Under the pieces are notes generated by a model. The model worked only from the letters and a program-made list of their open reading frames with translations. It had not been told where the DNA came from and did no database searches. A DNA stretch of 7,595 nt from Collinsella sp. (GTDB taxonomy: Bacteria; Actinomycetota; Coriobacteriia; Coriobacteriales; Coriobacteriaceae). The stretch spans positions 1-7,595 of the forward strand of contig DXZN01000077.1 in assembly GCA_019419645.1 (NCBI GenBank), written 5' to 3'. Below, piece after piece: positions 1 through 5,733 of this stretch. A program made the position numbers and the translations under genes. The stretch's first letter is position 1. Each line of letters begins with the position of its first letter.

Positions 1-279
1 TTGCGCCTGCGAAAGCCGGTGCTGACCGACACCGCCAATGTCATCAAGAGCCCTGGGTCTGACATCACAGGTCTTTCTAAAGTGCAGGACAAGCTACGAA
101 GTATTCCGCTGGGCGTGACCGACCCCAAGGCGCTTTGCGAGGCGTTGGAATATCAAGTCGAGCGCACCATCAGTGGCACGGTGTTCACGCTTGCGGAGAT
201 TCCGCTGCCCGGCGGCGGTTCCATCCCACTTACCGTCGATGTCGCCACGCTGGCGGGTGCCCTGGGCGGTGGGTCATAA
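1..279 (+). CDS. C-terminal part of an unrecognised protein, probably Tad-pilus associated (5' partial)
   Basis: The reading frame is open from the left edge to a TAA at 277-279, so about 92 C-terminal residues are seen. The TTG at position 1 is more likely an internal codon than a start, because no ribosome binding site or upstream stop is visible. I recognise no domain. The visible part is polar at first (DITGLSKVQDKLRSIPLG), then holds a short hydrophobic, glycine-rich tail (PLPGGGSIPLTVDVATLAG) and ends in GGGS. There is no obvious membrane helix in this fragment. The stop overlaps the start of the next gene by one base (TAATG), which indicates translational coupling to a TadE-like pseudopilin. 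By position it may be another Tad/Flp pilus assembly component, such as a TadE/TadG-like minor protein. That is inferred from context only. Confidence 0.6.
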   Translation: MRLRKPVLTDTANVIKSPGSDITGLSKVQDKLRSIPLGVTDPKALCEALEYQVERTISGTVFTLAEIPLPGGGSIPLTVDVATLAGALGGGS

Positions 280-755
280 TGGGTATCCGCAAGCGCCTGC
301 GCGAGGAGCGCGCCCAGGCGACGGTCGAGATGGCCATGGTCACGCCTGTCCTGCTGGTTCTGGCGCTCATCGTGTACAACGTCATGGTCTTTGCCGGTGC
401 GGTCGCACGCTTCGACCGCGTGGTGCCCGATATCGTGCTGGCGCACGCCGTGGCTCCGAGCGGGGAGGGCGATGGCAGCTCCATCGATGCCTCCGCGACC
501 GTTCAGGCTCAGATTCAACATGCCATGGAAGGCTATGACTTGCAGATCGAGGTCTCGAGCGAACAGGGTGCGACGACATCGGATGGCGGTCTGCTTTCAC
601 TTTCCGGCACGTTTAGGACCTATACCTGCATCATGCGCTATGAGCCGTGGCCGAGCTCGCTCAGCATCGCCGGCGTTTCGCTGGGGGCGCCGGCAAAGTT
701 GTCGCACGAGCGCGCGGTGACGGTCGATCCGTGGCGTCCGGGGGTGGTCATGTGA
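279..755 (+). CDS. TadE-like minor pseudopilin of a Tad/Flp pilus
   Basis: Predicted 158-residue envelope protein. It opens with a short basic segment (RKRLREERAQ), then the TadE hallmark ATVEMAMVTPVLLVLALIV, with the conserved Glu at residue 17 at the membrane border. One transmembrane helix follows at about residues 18-43. The rest, about 110 residues, is a polar extracytoplasmic domain. TadE-family proteins are minor components of the tight-adherence pilus machinery, and this N-terminus matches the TadE-like family pattern. The ATG at 279 was chosen over an in-frame ATG at 135 because the membrane signature follows it directly and it overlaps the upstream stop (TAATG). Its own TGA overlaps the GTG of the next gene. 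Family assignment is fairly sure. Whether it is the TadE, TadF or TadG equivalent cannot be decided here. Confidence 0.75.
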   Translation: MGIRKRLREERAQATVEMAMVTPVLLVLALIVYNVMVFAGAVARFDRVVPDIVLAHAVAPSGEGDGSSIDASATVQAQIQHAMEGYDLQIEVSSEQGATTSDGGLLSLSGTFRTYTCIMRYEPWPSSLSIAGVSLGAPAKLSHERAVTVDPWRPGVVM

Positions 756-1111
756 CCGCGGTCTCATCCTACATTGCCTACGCGCGGGCGCTCAACGGGC
801 TGGGTTGGACGCCTGCCGAGTTTGTGGTGGCAGAGTCGTTTGCCGTGCGCCTGCGCGGCATGCTGGGACGGCCTCCGATTGCTGCCAACGGGTTGCCGCT
901 CGTCATGGCGTTTCCACGCTGCTCTTCGGTCCACACCTGCTTTATGGCCTACCCCATCGACATTGCCTTTATTGACCGCAACGGCAGCATCCTCGCATGC
1001 TACGAAAACGTCCGTCCTTGGCGCATGTGTTCCTGTCCCGGTGCCTGGGCGGTGCTGGAACGCCCTTCAATCCTTGCTACACTTCCCGCCTTCCAACAAG
1101 TGCCGGCGTAA
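752..1111 (+). CDS. DUF192 (UPF0127) family protein
   Basis: A 119-residue protein starting at a GTG that overlaps the TGA of the TadE-like gene, so it is translationally coupled to it. The longer frame back to 647 runs through pilin coding sequence and is unlikely. DUF192 signatures are seen in order: VAESFAVRLRGMLGRPP (the 'A-x-x-x-x-R-x-x-GLM-R' opening), the hydrophobic LPLVMAFPRC strand, HTCFMAYPIDIAFIDRNG (family pattern H-S/T-x-x-M-x-x-x-I-D-hydrophobic-x-F-hydrophobic-D) and VRPWRMCSCPGAWAVLERP. The last block resembles actinobacterial versions with RPWR and an AVLE strand. The molecular function of DUF192 is not established. There is no signal peptide, so it is probably cytosolic. 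Five cysteines lie in the central 45 or so residues, which is noticeable. Position at the end of the cluster suggests co-expression with the pilus genes, not necessarily a pilus role. Confidence 0.75.
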   Translation: MTAVSSYIAYARALNGLGWTPAEFVVAESFAVRLRGMLGRPPIAANGLPLVMAFPRCSSVHTCFMAYPIDIAFIDRNGSILACYENVRPWRMCSCPGAWAVLERPSILATLPAFQQVPA

Positions 1112-1129
1112 GAATTGGCGACAGCGGAC

Positions 1130-1144
1130 TTTCGTCATACGAAA
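1130..1144. promoter_or_regulatory. Perfect inverted repeat upstream of the antitoxin-like gene (putative operator)
   Basis: TTTCGT and ACGAAA form a perfect 6-base inverted repeat around a 3-base centre (CAT). It lies 26 bases before the first possible start of the ribbon-helix-helix gene. Ribbon-helix-helix antitoxins commonly repress their own promoter through short palindromes, so this is a reasonable operator candidate. A weak promoter (TTGGCG at 1115-1120, TACGAA at 1138-1143, 17 apart) would overlap it. Function is inferred. Confidence 0.35.
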
Positions 1145-1155
1145 TTGGGTAAGAT

Positions 1156-1166
1156 GGAGGAGAAGG
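1156..1166 (+). promoter_or_regulatory. Strong ribosome binding site deciding the long antitoxin start
   Basis: The purine run GGAGGAGAAGG contains a full GGAGG ending 9 bases before the ATG at 1170. It supports translation from 1170. The alternative ATG pair at 1221/1224 has a weaker site (GGAAGG at 1211-1216). Confidence 0.6.
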
Positions 1167-1169
1167 TGC

Positions 1170-1508
1170 ATGGATGTTGAGATCCATCCGAACGCCAAAA
1201 AACACTTGACGGAAGGGCCGATGATGAGCAAGGCGTATACGGCTGCCAATGGTCAGGTTATAACGGATGAAATGATTGACACGTGGTGCGAGTCGTACGA
1301 GCATGGCGAGTTTCCGGACGGCGAGCATACCGTTGGGGGGATCGTGCACGGGCGGCCTCCACTCTCAAGCGAAGGGACGGCAACGCTATCGGTCAAGATT
1401 CCCCTAGGGATGAAGGAGGCGATTCGTCGACGGGCGGCGGCTGAAGGAATGACGCCAAGTGAGTTTGCCCGTGCAGCCCTGAGCGAAAAACTTCTTGCGG
1501 CGGGTTGA
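1170..1508 (+). CDS. Ribbon-helix-helix antitoxin-like protein with an N-terminal toxin-like leader
   Basis: 112 residues from the ATG at 1170, or 95 from the ATG at 1221. The C-terminal 45 or so residues read as a ribbon-helix-helix DNA-binding unit: strand ATLSVKIP, helix LGMKEAIRRRAAAEG, turn MTPSE, helix FARAALSEKLLA. Before it lies an acidic region (ITDEMIDTWCESYEHGEFPDG, then HTVGGIVHGRPPLS) of the kind seen in antitoxins that wrap a toxin. The natural antitoxin start looks like the MSKAYTAANGQ segment at 1224. The 17 residues before it (MDVEIHPNAKKHLTEGP) resemble the opening of a small toxin and carry the better ribosome binding site. No toxin gene follows the stop, so this is probably an orphan antitoxin. 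It would bind DNA and repress its own promoter. The DNA-binding fold is reasonably sure; the antitoxin role and the fusion are inferred. Confidence 0.65.
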   Translation: MDVEIHPNAKKHLTEGPMMSKAYTAANGQVITDEMIDTWCESYEHGEFPDGEHTVGGIVHGRPPLSSEGTATLSVKIPLGMKEAIRRRAAAEGMTPSEFARAALSEKLLAAG

Positions 1509-1563
1509 TGTCTCCAACGTGCTGTTCTATAGGGTCGGACTTGTGGCCGACGCCGTGCTCAAA

Positions 1564-1611
1564 AACTTTTTTCAAATTCTCGGTTGACCGGAGCGTGTCC
1601 TTGGTTATACT
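1564..1611 (+). promoter_or_regulatory. Promoter of the tRNA-Phe gene with an AT-rich upstream element
   Basis: The -35 box TTGACC (1584-1589) and -10 box TATACT (1606-1611) are 16 bases apart, and each matches the sigma-70 consensus at five of six positions. An AT-rich block, AACTTTTTTCAAATT, begins exactly 20 bases before the -35 and looks like an UP element. The same block sits at the same distance before the tRNA-Leu promoter at the right edge. Transcription should start around 1618, about 26 bases before the tRNA. Confidence 0.8.
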
Positions 1612-1643
1612 AATCAAGCCTTGAAACAAGGCACACCTCAAAT

Positions 1644-1716
<73 letters not shown>

Positions 1717-1729
1717 CCTTGAATTGACT

Positions 1730-1759
1730 AGGACCTCTGCAAAGGGGTCCTTTTCTTTT
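1730..1759 (+). terminator. Intrinsic terminator after tRNA-Phe
   Basis: AGGACCTC (1730-1737) pairs with GGGGTCCT (1744-1751) with one G-T wobble and a 6-base loop. TTTCTTTT follows at 1752-1759. It begins 14 bases after the tRNA and closes a single-gene transcription unit. Confidence 0.85.
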
Positions 1760-1903
1760 ATGTAGACCCGCGGAAATGCATCCCGTTATTGAACGAGAAA
1801 ACGGCATGCGCTTTCCGGTGCTTACTTCCGACGTGCGTGCACATCTCGGCGCACCAGCTCGTGCCCGCCCGCCCAGACATTCCTCCCGCTTTTGCGCCAC
1901 TTT

Positions 1904-1924
1904 ACAGACCGTTCGGTCGTCTGT
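1904..1924. promoter_or_regulatory. Operator-like inverted repeat before the GH5-like gene
   Basis: Outer arms ACAGAC and GTCTGT form a perfect 6-base inverted repeat separated by 9 bases. Nested inside is GACCG-TT-CGGTC (1907-1918), a second perfect 5-base repeat with a 2-base centre. It covers the expected -35 region of the promoter whose -10 is at 1938-1943. The nested GACCGTTCGGTC half is in the style of TetR-family operators. No regulator gene is present in the window, so the binding protein is unknown. Confidence 0.45.
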
Positions 1925-1937
1925 CCGCACGCGCGGG

Positions 1938-1943
1938 TATACT
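1938..1943 (+). promoter_or_regulatory. Putative -10 box for the GH5-rsmI transcript
   Basis: TATACT matches the sigma-70 -10 consensus at five of six positions. It is identical to the tRNA-Phe -10 box. The bases 16-18 upstream (such as GGTCGT) are a poor -35 and overlap the inverted repeat, which would fit a regulated promoter. The predicted 5' leader is about 60 bases. Confidence 0.45.
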
Positions 1944-2008
1944 CAAAACAATACTTTTCCTATGCAATACGATGCAGGCTTGGCCTGCACGATCCGAAGG
2001 GGGCAGTG

Positions 2009-3070
2009 ATGGAGAGGATACTCGGCGTTAATCTCTCTGGCTGGTTTATTCCCGAGCCTTGGGTGACCCCGTCGCTATACGCGGCGACCGGTGCATCCAA
2101 CGCGGCCGAGCTGCAGGAGGCCATGGGCACCGCCGCCTATAACGAGCGCATGCGCCGTCATTACGAGACGTTTGTGAGTGAGGACGATTTTCGCCGCATG
2201 GCGCAGATTGGCCTCAATGCCGTACGTTTGCCGGTGCCCTGGTATGCCTTTGGTTCGCAGGAGTCCGATGCGTCCTACATCTCGGTTGTCGACTACATTG
2301 ACCGTGCGATTGAGTGGGCTGCCAAGTACGATATCCGCGTGCTGCTCGATCTGGCGACGGTGCCCGGTGGCCAGGGCGATTCCAACGATTCGCCCACCAC
2401 GCCGGAGGCTGTTGCCGAGTGGCATTCGTCCACCAACGGCCGTCATGTCGCACTCGACGTGCTCGAGCGCTTGGCCGATCGCTACGGCGAGGCCGAGAGC
2501 CTGCTGGGCATTGAGCTGTTGGATACGCCGCAGATGAGCGTCCGCAAGAGCCTCTTTACCATGACGGATGGCATTCCGGCCCACTACCTGCGCAATTTCT
2601 ATCGTGATGCCTACGAGCTCGTCCGTTCGTATATGCCCGAGGATAAGATTGTCGTCTTCTCGTCTTCGGGGTATCCCAGCGAGTGGAAGCATTTTATGCG
2701 CGGCGCCAAGTACAAGAACGTCTACATGGACCTTCACCTGTACCATTACCGCGACGAGTATGCACTCGACATCACGAGTCCCCGCGGGCTGACGACGGCG
2801 ATTTCGCGCAACAAGCGCGAGCTTAAAGAAGCGATTTCGACTGGGTTCCCCGTGCTGGTGGGCGAATGGTCGGGTGCGGCGATCTTTGCCAACTCGTCGG
2901 TTACGCCTGAGGGCCGCAATGCCTACGAGCGTGTGTTTATCGCCAACCAGCTGGCTTCGTTTGCGCCGGCTGCCGGTTGGTTCTTCCAAACGTGGAAGAC
3001 CGAGAAGCGCATTGCGGCATGGGACGCCCGCGCGGCGCTCGGTACGCTCGAGCGCGGCATGATTGAATAG
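2009..3070 (+). CDS. GH5-family (exo-1,3-beta-glucanase-like) protein lacking the canonical acid/base motif
   Basis: 353 residues without a signal peptide, so probably cytosolic. The ATG at 2009 follows GAAGGGGG at 1996-2003; the frame is open further upstream, but that DNA is promoter. It reads as a glycoside hydrolase family 5 barrel similar to exo-1,3-beta-glucanases: NLSGWFIPEPW near residue 8, GLNAVRLPVPW with Arg73, DLATVPGGQ at 114, IELLDTPQ at 168-175, HLYHY with His243 and Tyr245, VGEWSGA with nucleophile Glu286, and GWFFQTWKTE near the end. Active relatives have 'NEP' where this has Asp172-Thr173-Pro174, so the acid/base Glu is absent. The usual His of 'DLHGAPG' is Ala116, and relatives read F-W-x-W-K where this has F-Q-T-W-K. 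The frame is intact. It may be a non-catalytic sugar-binding protein or an enzyme with altered chemistry. rsmI starts 6 bases after its stop, so the two probably share a transcript. Confidence 0.8.
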   Translation: MERILGVNLSGWFIPEPWVTPSLYAATGASNAAELQEAMGTAAYNERMRRHYETFVSEDDFRRMAQIGLNAVRLPVPWYAFGSQESDASYISVVDYIDRAIEWAAKYDIRVLLDLATVPGGQGDSNDSPTTPEAVAEWHSSTNGRHVALDVLERLADRYGEAESLLGIELLDTPQMSVRKSLFTMTDGIPAHYLRNFYRDAYELVRSYMPEDKIVVFSSSGYPSEWKHFMRGAKYKNVYMDLHLYHYRDEYALDITSPRGLTTAISRNKRELKEAISTGFPVLVGEWSGAAIFANSSVTPEGRNAYERVFIANQLASFAPAAGWFFQTWKTEKRIAAWDARAALGTLERGMIE

Positions 3071-3076
3071 GTTGAT

Positions 3077-3955
3077 ATGACGCAAAACAGCGCCCATACG
3101 GGCAAACTCTATGTGGTCGGCACGCCCATCGGCAACCTGGGCGACCTGTCCCCGCGCGTTGGCGAGGCGTTTGCCACCGCCGATGCCATCTGCTGCGAAG
3201 ACACGCGTGTGACGTCAAAGCTGCTGATGCACCTGGGCATTTCCAAGCCGCTTGTCCGTTGCGACGAGAATGTGATCGCCAGCCGCGCCGCCGGCCTGGT
3301 CGACCGTCTGCTGGCGGGGGAGACCCTCGCCTTTGCCTCGGACGCCGGCATGCCGAGCGTGTCCGATCCCGGCCAGGCGCTGGTCGAGGCGGCGCGTGAG
3401 GCCGATGTGCCCGTCGAAGTTATTCCCGGGCCCTCTGCTTGCGTCACGGCGCTCGTTTCGTCCGGCATTCTCTGCGAGCATTTTTTCTTCGAGGGCTTTT
3501 TGGGCCGAAAGCACGGCGACCGTGTGCGCCGTTTGCAGCGCCTTGCCGTGGTGCCCGGCGCACTCATCTTCTACGAGTCTCCACATCGCATCGTGGCGAC
3601 GCTCGAGGCCGTGGCGGAGGTCTTTCCCCAGCGTGAGGTTGCCGTCTGCCGCGAACTCACCAAGCTGCACGAGGAGGTCTTGCGCGGGCCCGCTGCCCAG
3701 CTCGCCGAGGAACTGCGTGCTCGCGGCGAGGTAAAGGGCGAGATTGCGCTGGTCATCGCGCCGCCGAGCGAGGATGAGGAGGCCGGTATCGTGCCGGTTG
3801 ACGCCGCGGCAGCGGATCCCGACGAGGCCCTGCGCGAGGATATCCGCGCCGCGCTCGAGGAGGGGGAGCCCGCCTCTGCGGTGGCCAAGCGCCTGTCTCA
3901 GAAGTATTCGCGCCGCAAGCGCGATGTCTATGCCATGGTGCTCGATATGCAATAG
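3077..3955 (+). CDS. rsmI: 16S rRNA (cytidine(1402)-2'-O)-methyltransferase RsmI
   Basis: 292 residues, the usual size. RsmI transfers a methyl group from S-adenosylmethionine to the 2'-OH of C1402 in 16S rRNA, in the P-site part of the 30S decoding centre. Tetrapyrrole-methylase-fold signatures are seen in order: LYVVGTPIGNLGD (11-23), EDTR (41-44), SDAGMPSVSDPG (88-99), IPGPSA, FFFEGFL, FYESPHRI and CRELTKLHEE. An acidic stretch (EDEEAGIVPVDAAAADPDE) then links to a short C-terminal helical region ending SQKYSRRKRDVYAMV, as is common in RsmI. The ATG at 3077 has only a weak ribosome binding site (AGGT overlapping the GH5 stop), so translation may depend on coupling to the gene before it. 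There is no terminator after it. The neighbourhood rsmI-metG-rsmA-tatD echoes the rsmI-metS-tatD-rsmA region of Firmicutes. Confidence 0.95.
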   Translation: MTQNSAHTGKLYVVGTPIGNLGDLSPRVGEAFATADAICCEDTRVTSKLLMHLGISKPLVRCDENVIASRAAGLVDRLLAGETLAFASDAGMPSVSDPGQALVEAAREADVPVEVIPGPSACVTALVSSGILCEHFFFEGFLGRKHGDRVRRLQRLAVVPGALIFYESPHRIVATLEAVAEVFPQREVAVCRELTKLHEEVLRGPAAQLAEELRARGEVKGEIALVIAPPSEDEEAGIVPVDAAAADPDEALREDIRAALEEGEPASAVAKRLSQKYSRRKRDVYAMVLDMQ

Positions 3956-3979
3956 ATGGAGGATATCCAGCCCTTGCGC

Positions 3980-3985
3980 TAGAAT
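3980..3985 (+). promoter_or_regulatory. Possible -10 box for metG
   Basis: TAGAAT matches the sigma-70 -10 consensus at five of six positions in the 69-base gap before metG. I see no convincing -35 at 16-18 bases upstream, so metG may be read mainly from upstream genes. No T-box leader is visible in this gap. Confidence 0.25.
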
Positions 3986-4010
3986 CATCCCCTGTATGCA
4001 ACGTTTTTCT

Positions 4011-4016
4011 GGAGGA
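4011..4016 (+). promoter_or_regulatory. Ribosome binding site of metG
   Basis: GGAGGA ends 8 bases before the ATG at 4025, a strong site that fixes the metG start. Confidence 0.8.
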
Positions 4017-4024
4017 CAAACCCC

Positions 4025-5626
4025 ATGGATCAAAGCAAGCCTTCGTTCTTTATCACGACGCCCATCTACTACGTCAACGCCGATCCGCACCTGGGCACGG
4101 CTTATTCCACCATAATTGCCGACGTTCAGGCTCGCTATCGCCGCTCTGCTGGCTATAACGTCAAGTTCCTGACCGGCATGGACGAGCACGGCGAGAAGGT
4201 CGCCGAGGCCGCAGCCAAGCACAACATGACGCCGCAGGAGTGGACCGACAGCCAGGCTCCGCACTTCAAGGAGCTTTGGAGCAAACTCGAGATTTCCAAC
4301 GACGACTTCATCCGCACCACCGAGCCGCGCCAGCATCATGCCGTGCAGTACCTGTGGGAGCGCATGAAGGAGTCCGGTTACCTGTATAAGGGCAGCTACG
4401 ACGGCTGGTATTGCGTGCCTGACGAGACCTACTTCACCGATACTCAGGTCCAGAAGGGCGACGAGGAGTACGGCAGCGTCGGCCAGCACCTGTGCCCCGA
4501 CTGCCACCGTCCGCTTGAGCGCGTGCAGGAGGAGTCCTACTTCTTTAAGCTTTCCGCCTTCCAGGACAAGCTGCTCAAGCTCTATGACGAGCACCCCGAC
4601 TTTGTCGAGCCCGCGTTCCGCATGAACGAGGTACGTAGCTTTGTCGAGGGCGGTCTTAACGACCTTTCCGTGAGCCGCACGAGCTTTGACTGGGGCATTC
4701 AGGTCCCGTTTGACGAGGGCCACGTGACCTACGTGTGGTTCGATGCGCTGCTCAACTATATGACGGCCGTCGGTTACGGTGTCGACACCGACGAGGCGCG
4801 TGCCGAGCTGGCCTATCGCTGGCCCGCGCAGTTCCACATCGTGGGTAAGGACATCATCCGCTTCCACTGCGTCATTTGGCCCGCCATGCTTATGGCCATC
4901 GGCGAGGCCCTGCCCGAGCACGTCTTTGCCCACGGTTTCCTGACCGTGCGCAATGCCGAGACCGGCAAGGCCGAGAAGATGTCCAAGAGCCGTGGCAATG
5001 CCATCGCTCCGCAGGACGTTATCGACATGCTGGGCGTCGAGGGCTATCGCTATTACTTCATGACCGACGTCGTCCCCGGCACCGACGGTGCCATCAGCTT
5101 CGATCGCATGGAGCAGGTCTACAATGCCGACTTGGCCAACAGCTGGGGCAACCTTATCTCGCGTTCGCTCAACATGAGCGGCAAGCACTTTGATGGTTGC
5201 GCGCCCGCCAAGCCCGCATCGTTCGATGCGTTCGACAACCCGCTGGCAAAGATTGCCGACGGCCTGGTCGAGCGCTACATGGCCAAGATGGACATGCTCG
5301 ATTACGGTGGAGCTAAGGACGAGGTCATGGAGCTCATCCACGCCGCCAACCACTACATCGAGGACTCCGAGCCCTGGGCACTTGCCAAGGACGAGGCCAA
5401 GGCTGACGAGCTGGCATTTGTGATCTACAACCTGCTCGAGGCTATCCGCATTGCCGCTCACCTGCTGATGCCGCTCATGCCCCAGACCTCTGCCGAGGCC
5501 CTGCGCCGCCTGTCCTGCGAGGACGAGGCTACGAGTGACGACCTCAAGGGCATTTGCGCTTGGGGCTTGCTTGCCGGTGGTCAGCCCGTCGAGAAAGGCG
5601 AGCCGCTGTTCCCGCGTCTGGGCTAA
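4025..5626 (+). CDS. metG: Methionyl-tRNA synthetase (short form)
   Basis: 533 residues. A class I synthetase that charges tRNA-Met with methionine, including the initiator, in the cytosol. Signatures: ITTPIYYVNADPHLG with the HIGH-type motif at 21-24, FLTGMDEHG, the connective-peptide knuckle around 126-162, YVWFDALLNYM, IVGKDIIRFHCVIWPAML, and EKMSKSRGN with KMSKS at 318-322. An alpha-helical anticodon domain follows, with the anticodon-binding style NSWGNLISR and the end AAHLLMPLMP. It finishes with GEPLFPRLG and lacks the C-terminal tRNA-binding dimerisation domain, as in the short MetG2 type. In the zinc-knuckle region Cys130 is followed by Asp133, where zinc-binding relatives have a second Cys, while the distal pair Cys157/Cys160 is intact. 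The start is fixed by GGAGGA upstream. A terminator follows 40 bases after the stop. Confidence 0.97.
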   Translation: MDQSKPSFFITTPIYYVNADPHLGTAYSTIIADVQARYRRSAGYNVKFLTGMDEHGEKVAEAAAKHNMTPQEWTDSQAPHFKELWSKLEISNDDFIRTTEPRQHHAVQYLWERMKESGYLYKGSYDGWYCVPDETYFTDTQVQKGDEEYGSVGQHLCPDCHRPLERVQEESYFFKLSAFQDKLLKLYDEHPDFVEPAFRMNEVRSFVEGGLNDLSVSRTSFDWGIQVPFDEGHVTYVWFDALLNYMTAVGYGVDTDEARAELAYRWPAQFHIVGKDIIRFHCVIWPAMLMAIGEALPEHVFAHGFLTVRNAETGKAEKMSKSRGNAIAPQDVIDMLGVEGYRYYFMTDVVPGTDGAISFDRMEQVYNADLANSWGNLISRSLNMSGKHFDGCAPAKPASFDAFDNPLAKIADGLVERYMAKMDMLDYGGAKDEVMELIHAANHYIEDSEPWALAKDEAKADELAFVIYNLLEAIRIAAHLLMPLMPQTSAEALRRLSCEDEATSDDLKGICAWGLLAGGQPVEKGEPLFPRLG

Positions 5627-5665
5627 GACGCCGCGCGCCATATCGGCAATTCGCTGTGTAGATGC

Positions 5666-5701
5666 AAGGGCATGGCCGCAACGGTCCATGCCCTTTTGTT
5701 T
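5666..5701 (+). terminator. Strong intrinsic terminator between metG and rsmA
   Basis: AAGGGCATGG (5666-5675) pairs perfectly over 10 bases with CCATGCCCTT (5686-5695). The loop bases can pair further (CCG/CGG). The run TTTTGTTT at 5694-5701 follows. The hairpin ends the metG transcript. Only 32 bases separate its T-run from the rsmA start. Confidence 0.9.
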
Positions 5702-5721
5702 CACGACGCCGCCACCATGCT

Positions 5722-5728
5722 AAGGAGG
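5722..5728 (+). promoter_or_regulatory. Ribosome binding site of rsmA
   Basis: AAGGAGG, a near-perfect Shine-Dalgarno sequence, ends 5 bases before the ATG at 5734. It rules out the earlier in-frame ATG at 5662, which lies just before the terminator hairpin. Confidence 0.85.
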
Positions 5729-5733
5729 CAACT

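Larger units (their letters stand above)
1760..2008. other. Gene-free stretch upstream of the GH5-like gene
   Basis: About 250 bases between the tRNA terminator and the GH5 start. Small open frames exist here (for example an ATG at 1776), but none has a convincing ribosome binding site or recognisable protein, and they overlap the promoter described separately. The distal part holds an inverted repeat (1904-1924), a -10 box (1938-1943) and a ribosome binding site (about 1996-2003). I see nothing recognisable in 1760-1900. Confidence 0.5.

Noticed and set aside
1537..1554. Possible hairpin GTCGG/CCGAC after the antitoxin gene as a terminator
   Set aside because: Only a 5-bp stem and no directly following T-run; the T-run at 1567 is part of the tRNA upstream element.
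1489..1587. Short frame encoding a hydrophobic peptide (VSNVLFYRVGLVADAVL) after the antitoxin stop
   Set aside because: It has no start with a ribosome binding site, overlaps the antitoxin end and the tRNA-Phe upstream element, and does not resemble a toxin. Probably chance.
1776..2009. Small plus-strand frame (77 codons) starting ATG CAT CCC
   Set aside because: The first 30 or so codons look mildly coding-like, but there is no good ribosome binding site or known family, and the frame runs through the GH5 promoter and operator region. At most it is a gene remnant.
2075..3097. 340-codon minus-strand open frame opposite the GH5-like gene
   Set aside because: Shadow of the plus-strand gene. 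Composition is His/Arg/Val-rich without a recognisable fold.
3215..5704. Very long antisense open frame (829 codons) across rsmI and metG
   Set aside because: It lies exactly opposite two clear housekeeping genes and shows no domain. Long opposite frames are expected from strong codon bias in high-GC DNA.
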